A stretch of 7,918 nt of DNA, taken from positions 1 to 7,918 of the forward strand of contig JAGWBL010000058.1 of the NCBI GenBank assembly GCA_021295935.1, given 5' to 3'. Shown here piece by piece: positions 1-6,271 of this stretch (positions are counted from its first letter, which is position 1; every line of letters begins with the position of its first letter). The notes under the pieces are model-generated. The model was not told the DNA's origin, did no database searches, and was given only the letters and a program-made list of their open reading frames with translations. Both the position numbers and the translations under genes were made by a program. This DNA comes from Pseudomonadales bacterium (GTDB lineage Bacteria > Pseudomonadota > Gammaproteobacteria > Pseudomonadales > Azotimanducaceae).

Positions 1-786
1 GGTGCCGTAGGCTGCACCCTCCGAACGAAGTGGATCGAACTCCGCAGTCATGACGAGGGCTGGCGGCAACCCCGACAAGTCCGGTGAAGCGAGCGGTGAT
101 GCATAAGGGTGTCTGCGATCAGAAGGATCCGGCACGTACTGGTCCCAGAACCAGCGCATGACCGCTCGTTCAAGCACATAGCCCTCTCCGTACTTGAGGT
201 AGGACTCGGTATCCAGGGACCGTCCGTCCGTGACAGGGTTGATCAGAAGCTGGAATGCGATCCCGGGTCCTGCGCGATCTCTACCCATGAGCGCGGAGAC
301 AGCCGCCAGATTTCAGCCTGCACTGTCGCCCGCGACCGCTACCCGCTTCCGATCAATGCCGAGTTCCTCCGCATGGGCAACGGTCCACAGCAAGGCAGCG
401 TAGGCGTCCTCCGCGGCCACCGGAAAGCGATGCTCTGGCGCTCGCCTGTAGGCGACACTAACGACCACCGACTGACTCTCGCGGCAAAGGAAACGACACG
501 GGGTGTCGGCCGTGTCCAGATCACCGATGACCCAGCCTCCCCCATGGCAATAGACCAACGCTGGCTGAGGGAGCTCTCCATTCGGTGTGTAGACCCGCAC
601 GGTGATGTCGTCACCTTGCACTGGCACCGAGCATTCTCGAACATCGCTGACTGCCAGTCCCGAATTGCGAGGTCGCATCTGCCGGTACGTGGCACGGGCA
701 TGTTCCAGCGGCACCTCCCAGATCTGGGGTGAGCCGAGGCTCGCTAGCTCACGAAGGTAGCGTGCGTATTCGGGAAGCAGCGGCAT
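1..786 (-). pseudogene. Alpha/beta hydrolase (HSL/family IV esterase), interrupted by one in-frame TGA and cut by the window edge
   Basis: This is a carboxylesterase/lipase-like hydrolase of the hormone-sensitive-lipase family, which hydrolyses carboxylic esters, probably in the cytoplasm. Counting from ATG at 784-786 (MPLLPEYARY), the oxyanion-hole motif HGGGW lies at residues 81-85 and the nucleophile elbow GDSAG at 153-157 (Ser155). The next codon is TGA at 313-315, where the family has Gly of GDSAGGN. Beyond it the same frame stays open for 104 codons to the window edge and still reads like the family: NLAAVSALMGRD, then LPPALVMTAEFDPLRSEGAA, which holds the probable catalytic Asp at 34-36. 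The catalytic His should lie beyond position 1. A TTG at 796-798 is an alternative start, but MPLLPEYA fits the family better. The simplest reading is a GGA-to-TGA nonsense change, either recent or a sequencing error. The truncated 157-residue product would lack the Asp and His and should be inactive. Family assignment is firm; the substrate is unknown. Confidence 0.85.
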
Positions 787-1151
787 CCATCGTGCCAATC
801 GATCAAGTCCAAGAGAAGAAAATCATACGGCGCGGTTTGGACGCCACCCTCAGCGGAAAGGATCACACACGCACCGGCACCCGACACCATCAGAAGCGGA
901 GGCTGCTCTGGCATCCCCGCTTCAAAATGGATTGATTCTTGTCGGGTCCAGCTTCGCTCGGCATTCGACACTCGCTCTGCAAGGGGTCTCCGGCCCAGCA
1001 GCATGCGTCCAAGGTCGCATGGGCGGTGGCAGACTGACTTCGCTCGCGAATGGATTCGTCCGACGCATTGCAAATGTGGGGAGTCGCGGGGCGTTGGTTG
1101 CGCTTCGGTAACATGCCTCGATTCAGTTGCCCACATCACCGGATGCAAGGA
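787..1151. other. Divergent intergenic region, no gene recognised
   Basis: About 365 bp lie between the start of the minus-strand hydrolase and the start of the plus-strand Clp relic. Short open frames cross it on both strands, but I translated them and recognised no conserved motif. Promoters for both flanking genes would have to lie here. I see no convincing -35/-10 pair. Confidence 0.5.
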
Positions 1152-1738
1152 ATGATCGATTCTCGGCGCAATCAGGACACGCAAAGCGCCAGCGCGGCCG
1201 AGCCCAAACTCCAATCCCTCCATGAAGAGATCCTGTTCAAGCATCGGACGCTCACGCTCTTTGGCGAAATCGATCCCGAGAGGGCCAGGAGCGCCGTGGA
1301 AAAGCTGCTGGCGCTCTCCTACCAGAGCGATGATCCGATTTCCCTGTTCATCGGCTCCCCGGGAGGGCACGTCGAGTCCGGAGACGCGATTTTCGACACC
1401 ATCCGGTTCATCACTCCGGCCGTTCGCACGATCGGGTCGGGTTGGCTGGGCAGCAAGCCAGCCCACTACAACAAACCGCCCGAACGCCCAACACCAGATT
1501 CCTGATTCATCAGCCTTCCGGAGGCTTCGGAGGCGATGCCTCCGACATCGAGATACAGGCCAAGGAAATCCTCAAGACACGAGAACGAATCAACAAGGTG
1601 ATTGCCGATCAAACGGGGAAGTCCCTCGACCAGGTCAATGCCGACACCGACCGCGACCACTGGCTGAGCGCCGAGGAGGCTCTTGACTACGGGATCGTGG
1701 GTTCGATCATCCAGTCATCCGGCGACTTGCCGCGATAG
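1152..1738 (+). pseudogene. ClpP-like ATP-dependent protease proteolytic subunit, frameshifted
   Basis: ClpP-family serine proteases form barrel-shaped peptidases that degrade proteins fed by a Clp ATPase. The first part, from ATG at 1152, reads MIDSRRNQDT and continues through LFIGSPGGHVESGDAIFDTIRFI and VRTIGSGWLGS. The nucleophile Ser should be codon 101 (1452-1454), although the usual AGA after it reads KPA. The same frame then stops at TGA 1503-1505. The rest of the family pattern resumes in the next frame from about 1484: PNTRFLIHQPSGGFGG with the catalytic His at 1508-1510, then IEIQAKEIL, DTDRDHWLSAEEALDYGIV and a natural TAG stop at 1736-1738. Between the Trp codon (1443) and PNTR there are 44 nt where relatives have about 63, so roughly 19 nt are gone. 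The subfamily resembles the short stand-alone proteobacterial ClpP-like proteins with GxGWVASAGA rather than the housekeeping ClpP. Upstream in-frame ATGs at 1113 and 1143 are possible alternative starts. The N-terminal and C-terminal halves are otherwise well preserved. Confidence 0.85.
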
Positions 1739-1760
1739 AGGGCTGTGGCGCAGTGCACGA

Positions 1761-2206
1761 GACTGGGGGCGCCGGTTCAGACCCCGTCGCGAAAACCACG
1801 CTTCTGGAAATCAGTTCTCGATCTCACACACCACCGAGCGCGGGCCCATGCGCGCCGCACTGCCTGTAGCACACTCGACGCCCAAGTCTTCGTAGCGTTG
1901 CACCGGATCCTTCGGTCCGATGCTGGCGATCACGGATCGAACCCGATCCTTGGCCCTTTCGAACCGAATGCCGTGGAGCGAGGCATCGATCCCGAATCTG
2001 CTCGCGCGCCGGACCTCAGACGCGGCGCGTCCGGAAGCAAGCAGGGTCTTGAGGGACACGCACCCGCGGTGAAGGCAATCGCCTCCCATCTCTCCTCTCT
2101 CGATCAGGACCACGCGCGCTCCCGCCGACGGGACAGTGAGGCTTGCGACCAATCCGGCAGGCAGCCATCCGTCGACCACCACCAGGTCTTGGTCGTAACG
2201 TCTCAC
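1761..2206 (-). pseudogene. FAD-dependent pyridine nucleotide-disulfide oxidoreductase (mercuric-reductase-like), degraded N-terminal remnant
   Basis: Intact relatives are flavoprotein disulfide reductases of about 450-480 residues that transfer electrons from NAD(P)H through FAD and a redox Cys pair. The GTG start at 2204-2206 overlaps the VTT stop as GTGA. The frame reads YDQDLVVV, then DGWLPAG where the Rossmann GxGxxG (usually GGGSAG) should be, then ARVVLIERGEMGGDCLHRG with both redox Cys at residues 44 and 49. The diagnostic CVPSK reads CVSLK. Family-like sequence continues (RFGIDAS, SVIASIGPKD, RYEDLGVEC) to a TGA at 1811-1813. The next family block, SVVFATGSEPAPPV, lies in another frame at 1802-1761, showing a net one-base (mod 3) frameshift. 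After that the similarity ends about 22 nt before the stop of the convergent Clp relic, so about two thirds of the gene (NAD-binding and dimerisation domains) is missing. Several independent lesions make this a true pseudogene rather than a read error. Confidence 0.88.
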
Positions 2207-2910
2207 GATCGATGCTGACGGCGTACGCGCAGCGCTCGAACGAGTTTGCGGAACAGGATCGGCGAGAGGCCCAGCATTGCCAAGACCAGCGCGGTCTGGG
2301 TCGAGATCGCCTCGTCGATCGAACGTATGGAAGCGAGATGCGCGCCAGTGAACACGTACATCGCCGTGCCTGCCAACATGCCGACCTGACTGACCCAGTA
2401 GAACGTGAATGCCGGGATCCGGGTCCATCCCATCAAGAGGTTGATGAGCGCGAACGGAACCAATGGGACCATCCTCATGGCGAACAAGTAGAGCGGTCCC
2501 TCGCGATCGAACTCGGCATTGATCGTCCCGATCCGGTCGGCGAATCGTTCCTGAACCCACGACCCCAGCAAGACCCTGGAGAGCAGCAACGCGACCGTCG
2601 CACCCGAAGAACTCGCGAAGGAGACCAGAACGACTCCTTGCCAGAATCCGAACACTGCACCCCCCGCCAGGGTCATCATCGTTGCGCCGGGGATCCACAG
2701 CGCGACCATGACAAAGTAGGCCCCGAAGTAGATGGCGGCACTCGCGATTGGATGGGACGCCCGGATTCTCGTGAGCGAATCATGCTGGTTGCGCAACCAA
2801 TCCAGATTCAGATACTGCTCCGGCTGCACCAGCACGACGACAAGAATGACGGCGGCCACGATCAGCAACACCAGCGGCCAGCGCCACACTGACAGAGAGG
2901 ACAACTTCAC
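2203..2910 (-). CDS. VTT-domain (TVP38/TMEM64, SNARE-associated Golgi/DedA-like) inner-membrane protein
   Basis: This 235-residue integral membrane protein belongs to the VTT/DedA superfamily, some members of which are implicated in lipid transport or scrambling; its exact substrate is unknown. A strongly hydrophobic segment at residues 10-28 follows a short N-terminus. Further membrane segments lie around 55-72, 140-160, 165-185 and 202-220. The VTT core is visible as WIPGATMMTLAGGAVFGFW (72-90) followed by SSSGATVALLLSRVLLG, and the second half carries RMVPLVPFALINLLMGW and FYWVSQVGMLAGTAMYV, both close to the family pattern. The C-terminus is basic (RALRVRRQHRS). The start is GTG at 2908-2910 with no clear Shine-Dalgarno. 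The stop TGA overlaps the GTG start of the oxidoreductase relic by 4 nt (GTGA), so the two were probably translationally coupled. In relatives such proteins sit next to, or are fused with, this type of oxidoreductase. No internal lesion is visible, although its partner has decayed. Confidence 0.88.
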   Translation of the reverse strand: MKLSSLSVWRWPLVLLIVAAVILVVVLVQPEQYLNLDWLRNQHDSLTRIRASHPIASAAIYFGAYFVMVALWIPGATMMTLAGGAVFGFWQGVVLVSFASSSGATVALLLSRVLLGSWVQERFADRIGTINAEFDREGPLYLFAMRMVPLVPFALINLLMGWTRIPAFTFYWVSQVGMLAGTAMYVFTGAHLASIRSIDEAISTQTALVLAMLGLSPILFRKLVRALRVRRQHRS

Positions 2911-2919
2911 GCGACGGGT

Positions 2920-2931
2920 CGGACCGGTCCG
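2920..2931. promoter_or_regulatory. 12-bp perfect palindrome upstream of the VTT gene
   Basis: The bases CGGACCGGTCCG form a perfect 12-bp palindrome ending 9 bp before the GTG start of the minus-strand VTT gene, inside the 131-bp divergent region shared with hemB. It could be an operator or a small hairpin covering the translation start. No regulator family is recognised, and a 12-mer palindrome can arise by chance in GC-rich DNA. Confidence 0.25.
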
Positions 2932-3041
2932 TTAGGAAGGCTCTCGAGCGTCAATGGTCCTGTCGATTCCGCCTTGTTTCCAGAGGCTGCGGATGGACTG
3001 CCCGCGCGAAAATGCGTGCTGGTTCGCTCCAGTTCAGTGCC

Positions 3042-4037
3042 ATGAGTCCCAAGTACCCGAGAACCCGCATGCGTCGCAACCGCTCTCATGAGTTCGTGAG
3101 ACGCATGGTAAGGGAGCATCGATTGGCTGCCGATGATCTGATCTACCCCATGTTTCTCATCGAGGGGAGCGCCGCACGCCAGCCTGTTGCATCCATGCCA
3201 GGGATAGAACGCCTGAGTGTCGACCTTGCGGTCCGCGAGTGCCGCAGGCTTCATTCCATGGGCCTTCCCGCCGTGGCTCTCTTTCCCTGCATGAATGGCG
3301 AACTGAAGGACGACCGAGGTTCGGAAGCCGTCAACCCGCGCGGGCTGATCCCGCGTGCGGTCAGCGCGGTCAAGACCGCTTGCCCGAAACTGGGCGTCGT
3401 GACAGACGCGGCTCTCGATCCGTATACGTCGCATGGACACGACGGCGTCCTTGACGAGCGAGGGGATGTCAACAACGACACGACCGTCGAAATCCTGGTG
3501 GAACAGGCCCGCGTCTGTGCCGCTGCAGGCGCCGACGTGATAGCGCCATCGGACATGATGGACGGGCGTGTTCGCGCGATCCGGGATGGCCTGGAGGCGG
3601 ACCGGCAGCAGCACGTCAAGATCATGGCGTACTCGGCGAAATACGCCTCGACGTTCTACGGACCCTTCCGCGATGCCGTCAACTCGGCAACCACCCTTGG
3701 GCAGGGCCACAAGCGGAGCTATCAGATGGATCCCGCCAATGCAGACGAGGCCCTGCGAGAGGTCGCGCTCGACATCGAAGAAGGCGCGGACATGGTCATG
3801 GTGAAGCCGGGCCTGCCCTACCTCGACATCGTCCGTCGCGTGAAGGACGCATTCTCGATGCCGACGTTCGTCTACCAAGTGAGCGGCGAGTACTCGATGC
3901 TTGCGGGCGCCATCAAGAGAGGATGGCTGCCTCGCGAGTCCATCTTGGAAACGCTGACTTGCTTCAAGCGCGCCGGCGCGAACGGAGTGCTGACCTACTT
4001 TGCACCGGACGCGATCGAGGAATTGTGCGGCGCCTAG
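3042..4037 (+). CDS. hemB: Delta-aminolevulinic acid dehydratase (porphobilinogen synthase)
   Basis: HemB condenses two 5-aminolevulinate molecules to porphobilinogen, the first common step to the tetrapyrrole ring, in the cytoplasm as an oligomer. The 331-residue product matches the family's usual length. The N-terminal RTRMRRNRSHEFVRRMVREH is typical. The two Schiff-base lysines are K200 in IMAYSAKYAS and K255 in MVMVKPGLPYLDI. The metal segment TDAALDPYTSHGHDG (121-135) has A124, D126 and D134 where zinc enzymes have three Cys, matching the Pseudomonas-type, magnesium-stimulated form. Other hallmarks are DVIAPSDMMDGR, SYQMDPAN and YQVSGEYSML. I chose ATG 3042 (MSPKYPRTRM) because family similarity starts right after it; ATG 3012 in the same frame would add ten unmatched residues. 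No strong Shine-Dalgarno precedes either. It is transcribed away from the VTT gene and has its own intergenic region on both sides, so it is not in one tight operon with hemC. Confidence 0.97.
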   Translation: MSPKYPRTRMRRNRSHEFVRRMVREHRLAADDLIYPMFLIEGSAARQPVASMPGIERLSVDLAVRECRRLHSMGLPAVALFPCMNGELKDDRGSEAVNPRGLIPRAVSAVKTACPKLGVVTDAALDPYTSHGHDGVLDERGDVNNDTTVEILVEQARVCAAAGADVIAPSDMMDGRVRAIRDGLEADRQQHVKIMAYSAKYASTFYGPFRDAVNSATTLGQGHKRSYQMDPANADEALREVALDIEEGADMVMVKPGLPYLDIVRRVKDAFSMPTFVYQVSGEYSMLAGAIKRGWLPRESILETLTCFKRAGANGVLTYFAPDAIEELCGA

Positions 4038-4419
4038 TGCGCCTTAATCTCCAGCCCTGAGCTCGTCGTTCAAGGGTCAACACTCAATCGAGTCAACCGA
4101 CGAAACGATTTCCCGCGCCGCTGACATCGGCAGGAAGTAGATTTCCATCAACCCTCGCGTCATGACGAATTCATGGCATTGGGCGCAAAGACCCTTTGGA
4201 AGCGCCAGAACTCCGTTCAGGGTCCCTGTTCCTCACCGAGGCGCTCGCCGACGCGCGACGATCTCTCCCTTGTCCCAGACCGTTGCATCCAGATGGAACG
4301 GTCCCTTCAGTCTCGACCGAGCTGTGCAACGCTCCAACCGGTCCCTGCCCGCACTCCTGCGGATCCCGGTGGAGTAGGCGCCACGGGGATGACCACGAAC
4401 ACTAACCAACCGCCGGAAC
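4038..4419. other. Intergenic region between hemB and the integrase, no gene recognised
   Basis: About 380 bp contain short open frames on both strands, none with a motif I recognise. A 7-mer, GGTCCCT, occurs three times (4221, 4300, 4340), the first inside the odd palindrome CAGGGTCCCTG (4219-4229). A small GTCAAC repeat (4076 and 4092) flanks a 4-bp inverted repeat. The region could hold the integrase promoter, an attachment site or a decayed gene; the sequence alone does not decide. Confidence 0.4.
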
Positions 4420-5286
4420 GTGCACAGACTCGATTACGAACTGAAGACCCTTTGCCGCCGCTTCGGCGGCGGCAGCTTCGGAACCCGGAACAAGCGGGTG
4501 ACAACGCTTCTCACCTGCGCATCCGATCTGCGCTCGGCAGGGTTTGCGGACATGAAGGCCCGAAGCCTCAAGACCGAACATGTTCACAGGCTCGTCCGCA
4601 TGTGGCTTGCTCGCGGCCTGAGCACAAACACCATCAAGAACTACGTGTCCCAGCTGCGCTGGTGGGCCTGCACCATCCAAAGGCCCTTCCTGATTCCGCC
4701 CACCAACCAGGAACTCGGCATACCCAGGCGAGCGCTCACGCCCATCCACTCCAAGGCCAAGGTGCTGAAGCCGGAGTGGCTTCAGAACATCCCTTGCGAG
4801 CGCATGCGAACTTCCCTGCGACTTCAGCAGGAATTCGGGCTGCGACGGGAAGAGTCGCTCAAGTTCAGGCCCGACTACGCGATCCAAGGGGATCACATTC
4901 GGCTGCAGGGATCATGGACCAAGGGCGGCAAGCCGCGGACGATTCCGGCGCTCAAGACGAGGCAGTCCGAACTGCTGGACACATGCCGCGCGTTAGCCCG
5001 TTCGGGTTCCATGATCCCTCCGGACCTGTGTTACGTCCGGCATCTGAACCGGTTCTGCCGGGTTTGCCTAAGCGCGGGAATCCGGAACATGCACGGCCTC
5101 CGGCACGGCTACGCGCAGCGTCGCTACCACGAACTCGCAGGGTTCGAATCGCCGCTCGCGGGAGGGCCGAAGCGTTGCGGACTGTCCAGACACGAGAGAC
5201 TCCTCGATTGGCTTGCGCGCAAGACGGTAAGCCGGGAGCTCGGTCATGAACGTATCGAGGTCACGACCACCTACTTGGGCATATAG
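4420..5286 (+). CDS. Tyrosine recombinase/integrase with phage-integrase SAM-like N-terminal domain
   Basis: This 288-residue site-specific recombinase would cut and rejoin DNA through a covalent 3'-phosphotyrosine. The N-terminal half (LDYELKTLCRR, then LSTNTIKNYVSQLRWWA at 67-83) resembles the SAM-like core-binding domain of a proteobacterial integrase family. The catalytic domain has the full set: R142 in FGLRREES, K168 in SWTKGGKPRTIP, H225 and R228 in MHGLRHGYAQ, H276 in RELGHERIEV, and nucleophile Y285 in TTTYLGI three residues before the stop. The long insert ESPLAGGPKRCGLSRHER between the HxxR block and the LGHER block is typical of this family. The start is GTG at 4420 because MHRLDYELK aligns with the usual family start; the ribosome site is weak. 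It stands alone between hemB and hemC with no excisionase, phage or transfer genes nearby. It looks intact and possibly active. Target site and cargo are unknown. Confidence 0.9.
   Translation: MHRLDYELKTLCRRFGGGSFGTRNKRVTTLLTCASDLRSAGFADMKARSLKTEHVHRLVRMWLARGLSTNTIKNYVSQLRWWACTIQRPFLIPPTNQELGIPRRALTPIHSKAKVLKPEWLQNIPCERMRTSLRLQQEFGLRREESLKFRPDYAIQGDHIRLQGSWTKGGKPRTIPALKTRQSELLDTCRALARSGSMIPPDLCYVRHLNRFCRVCLSAGIRNMHGLRHGYAQRRYHELAGFESPLAGGPKRCGLSRHERLLDWLARKTVSRELGHERIEVTTTYLGI
4453..4474 (+). other. 9-bp perfect hairpin with C(UUCG)G tetraloop within the integrase 5' coding region
   Basis: Arms TGCCGCCGC (4453-4461) and GCGGCGGCA (4466-4474) are perfect reverse complements around the loop TTCG, closed by a C-G pair, which is an exceptionally stable RNA tetraloop class. 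It lies at codons 12-19 of the integrase (LCRRFGGGS) and is not followed by a T run, so it is not a classic terminator. It may slow or gate integrase translation, or simply reflect Arg/Gly codon choice. Confidence 0.5.
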
Positions 5287-5371
5287 CCCGCTTCCACCTT
5301 CGCCGTTCCCGGACGCGCCATGATCCCGACAATAAAATGTCCAACGCGCAGAATTCGGAATCTCCCGCTTC

Positions 5372-6271
5372 TTGACCCGCCCGATTCGAGTCTGCACCCG
5401 TTCCAGCAAGCTCGCTCGGATTCAGACGGATACCGTTTGCACGACGCTGAGAGCGCTGGATCCGAATCTGCAGCTTCAGGTGCTGGAGCTCTCCACCAGC
5501 GGAGACCGGGCTGACGCTGACCCGAGGTTGGGCGGCAAGGGCGAATTCACCCGCGAGCTGGAGAGCGCGTTGCTGGACGGTCGCGCCGACGTCGCCGTAC
5601 ACAGCCTCAAGGACCTGCCGGCCACCGTGCCGGAAGGGCTGACGATGCTTCCGGTCGGACCCCGCGTCGACGCACGGGATGCCATCGTCTCCAACAACAC
5701 GACCTGCGTACTTCGACACGGAGCTCGGATCGGAACGTCCAGCGTTCGGAGAGCGGCCCTCTTGAAGCGTCGAACGCCGGGGATAGAAATCCGCCAGGTG
5801 CGCGGCAATGTCGACACGCGCCTTGCCAAGCTGGACCGCGGAGAGGTCGATGGACTGGTGCTCGCAGCCGCGGGGCTTCGACGACTGGGGTTGGAGCACC
5901 GCATCGCGCAGGCGCTGGATCCCGCCCTGTTCGTGCCATCGCCGTGTCAAGGCATCATTGCCGTGGAGTTTCGCGAAGATGGCGACGAGCTGGGCAAACT
6001 GCTCGGAAATGCGGTCGATCCGGACGTCGCGACTGCAGCATCCCTGGAACGAAGCGTCGTGCGAGCATTAGGAGCAGATTGCCTGACCCCCCTCGGGGTG
6101 TATGTCACGCGCTCCCGCAAGGGCTGGGTGGGACACGGCATCGTCCTTTCTCCGAACGGTTCCCAACTGCTGAGCGTCTCTCGAGTGTCGCCGGACGGAA
6201 AAGCGCTGGCGGACGAACTCGTTCGCTCGCTGGACGGCTTGGGCGCTCGGGAAATCATCGGTCGTCCATGA
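5372..6271 (+). CDS. hemC: Porphobilinogen deaminase (hydroxymethylbilane synthase)
   Basis: HemC polymerises four porphobilinogens into the linear tetrapyrrole hydroxymethylbilane, using a covalently bound dipyrromethane cofactor, in the cytoplasm. The 299 residues are near the family's usual length of about 310. IRVCTRSSKLARIQ (5-18) is the opening TRxSxLAxxQ block. GGKGEFTRELESALLDGRADVAVHSLKDLP carries the catalytic Asp at residue 81. GTSSVRR gives R126 and R127, and VRGNVDTR gives R144 and R150. The cofactor-binding Cys is C237 in GADCLTPLG. The only in-frame start close to the conserved beginning is TTG at 5372 (MTRPIRV); the frame upstream has a TAA at 5333-5335 and no ATG or GTG. An ATG at 5337 is in another frame. 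The C-terminal GAREIIGRP runs into an ATGA overlap with hemD, so the two are translationally coupled. The gene begins 85 bp after the integrase stop, so its promoter is either in that short gap or upstream through the integrase. Confidence 0.96.
   Translation: MTRPIRVCTRSSKLARIQTDTVCTTLRALDPNLQLQVLELSTSGDRADADPRLGGKGEFTRELESALLDGRADVAVHSLKDLPATVPEGLTMLPVGPRVDARDAIVSNNTTCVLRHGARIGTSSVRRAALLKRRTPGIEIRQVRGNVDTRLAKLDRGEVDGLVLAAAGLRRLGLEHRIAQALDPALFVPSPCQGIIAVEFREDGDELGKLLGNAVDPDVATAASLERSVVRALGADCLTPLGVYVTRSRKGWVGHGIVLSPNGSQLLSVSRVSPDGKALADELVRSLDGLGAREIIGRP

Noticed and set aside
313..315. TGA at a conserved Gly position as possible recoding (the UGA=Gly code of some candidate phyla).
   Set aside because: hemC, hemD and the VTT gene all end at TGA in places fixed by overlaps and family length, and the genes look proteobacterial, so TGA is a stop here.
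744..1466. Long minus-strand open frame of 240 codons across the Clp gene and its upstream region.
   Set aside because: About half is antisense to the Clp relic, and no part shows a recognisable motif; GC-rich DNA readily gives such shadows.
1741..1799. tRNA-like or tmRNA-like stretch (GTGGCGCAGT, then GGTTCAGACCCCG and a later CCA).
   Set aside because: The acceptor and T-stem pairings fail, and the reverse strand encodes the family block VVFATGSEPAPPV of the oxidoreductase relic, which explains the sequence better.
2907..3878. Minus-strand open frame of 323 codons opposite hemB.
   Set aside because: It lies antisense to hemB, which has clear catalytic residues, and has no recognisable domain.
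4173..5249. Plus-strand open frame of 358 codons overlapping the integrase.
   Set aside because: It is a low-complexity Arg/Pro/His-rich shadow in another frame of the well-supported integrase.
5277..5289. GGGC-ATATA-GCCC inverted repeat over the integrase stop as a terminator or attachment core.
   Set aside because: The stem is only 4 bp with no T run, and I found no matching copy at the other side of the integrase.
5944..6267. Possible N-terminal extension of hemD upstream of ATG 6268.
   Set aside because: This stretch is hemC coding sequence in another frame, and the family's conserved start matches KRVWITRTEPG right after ATG 6268.
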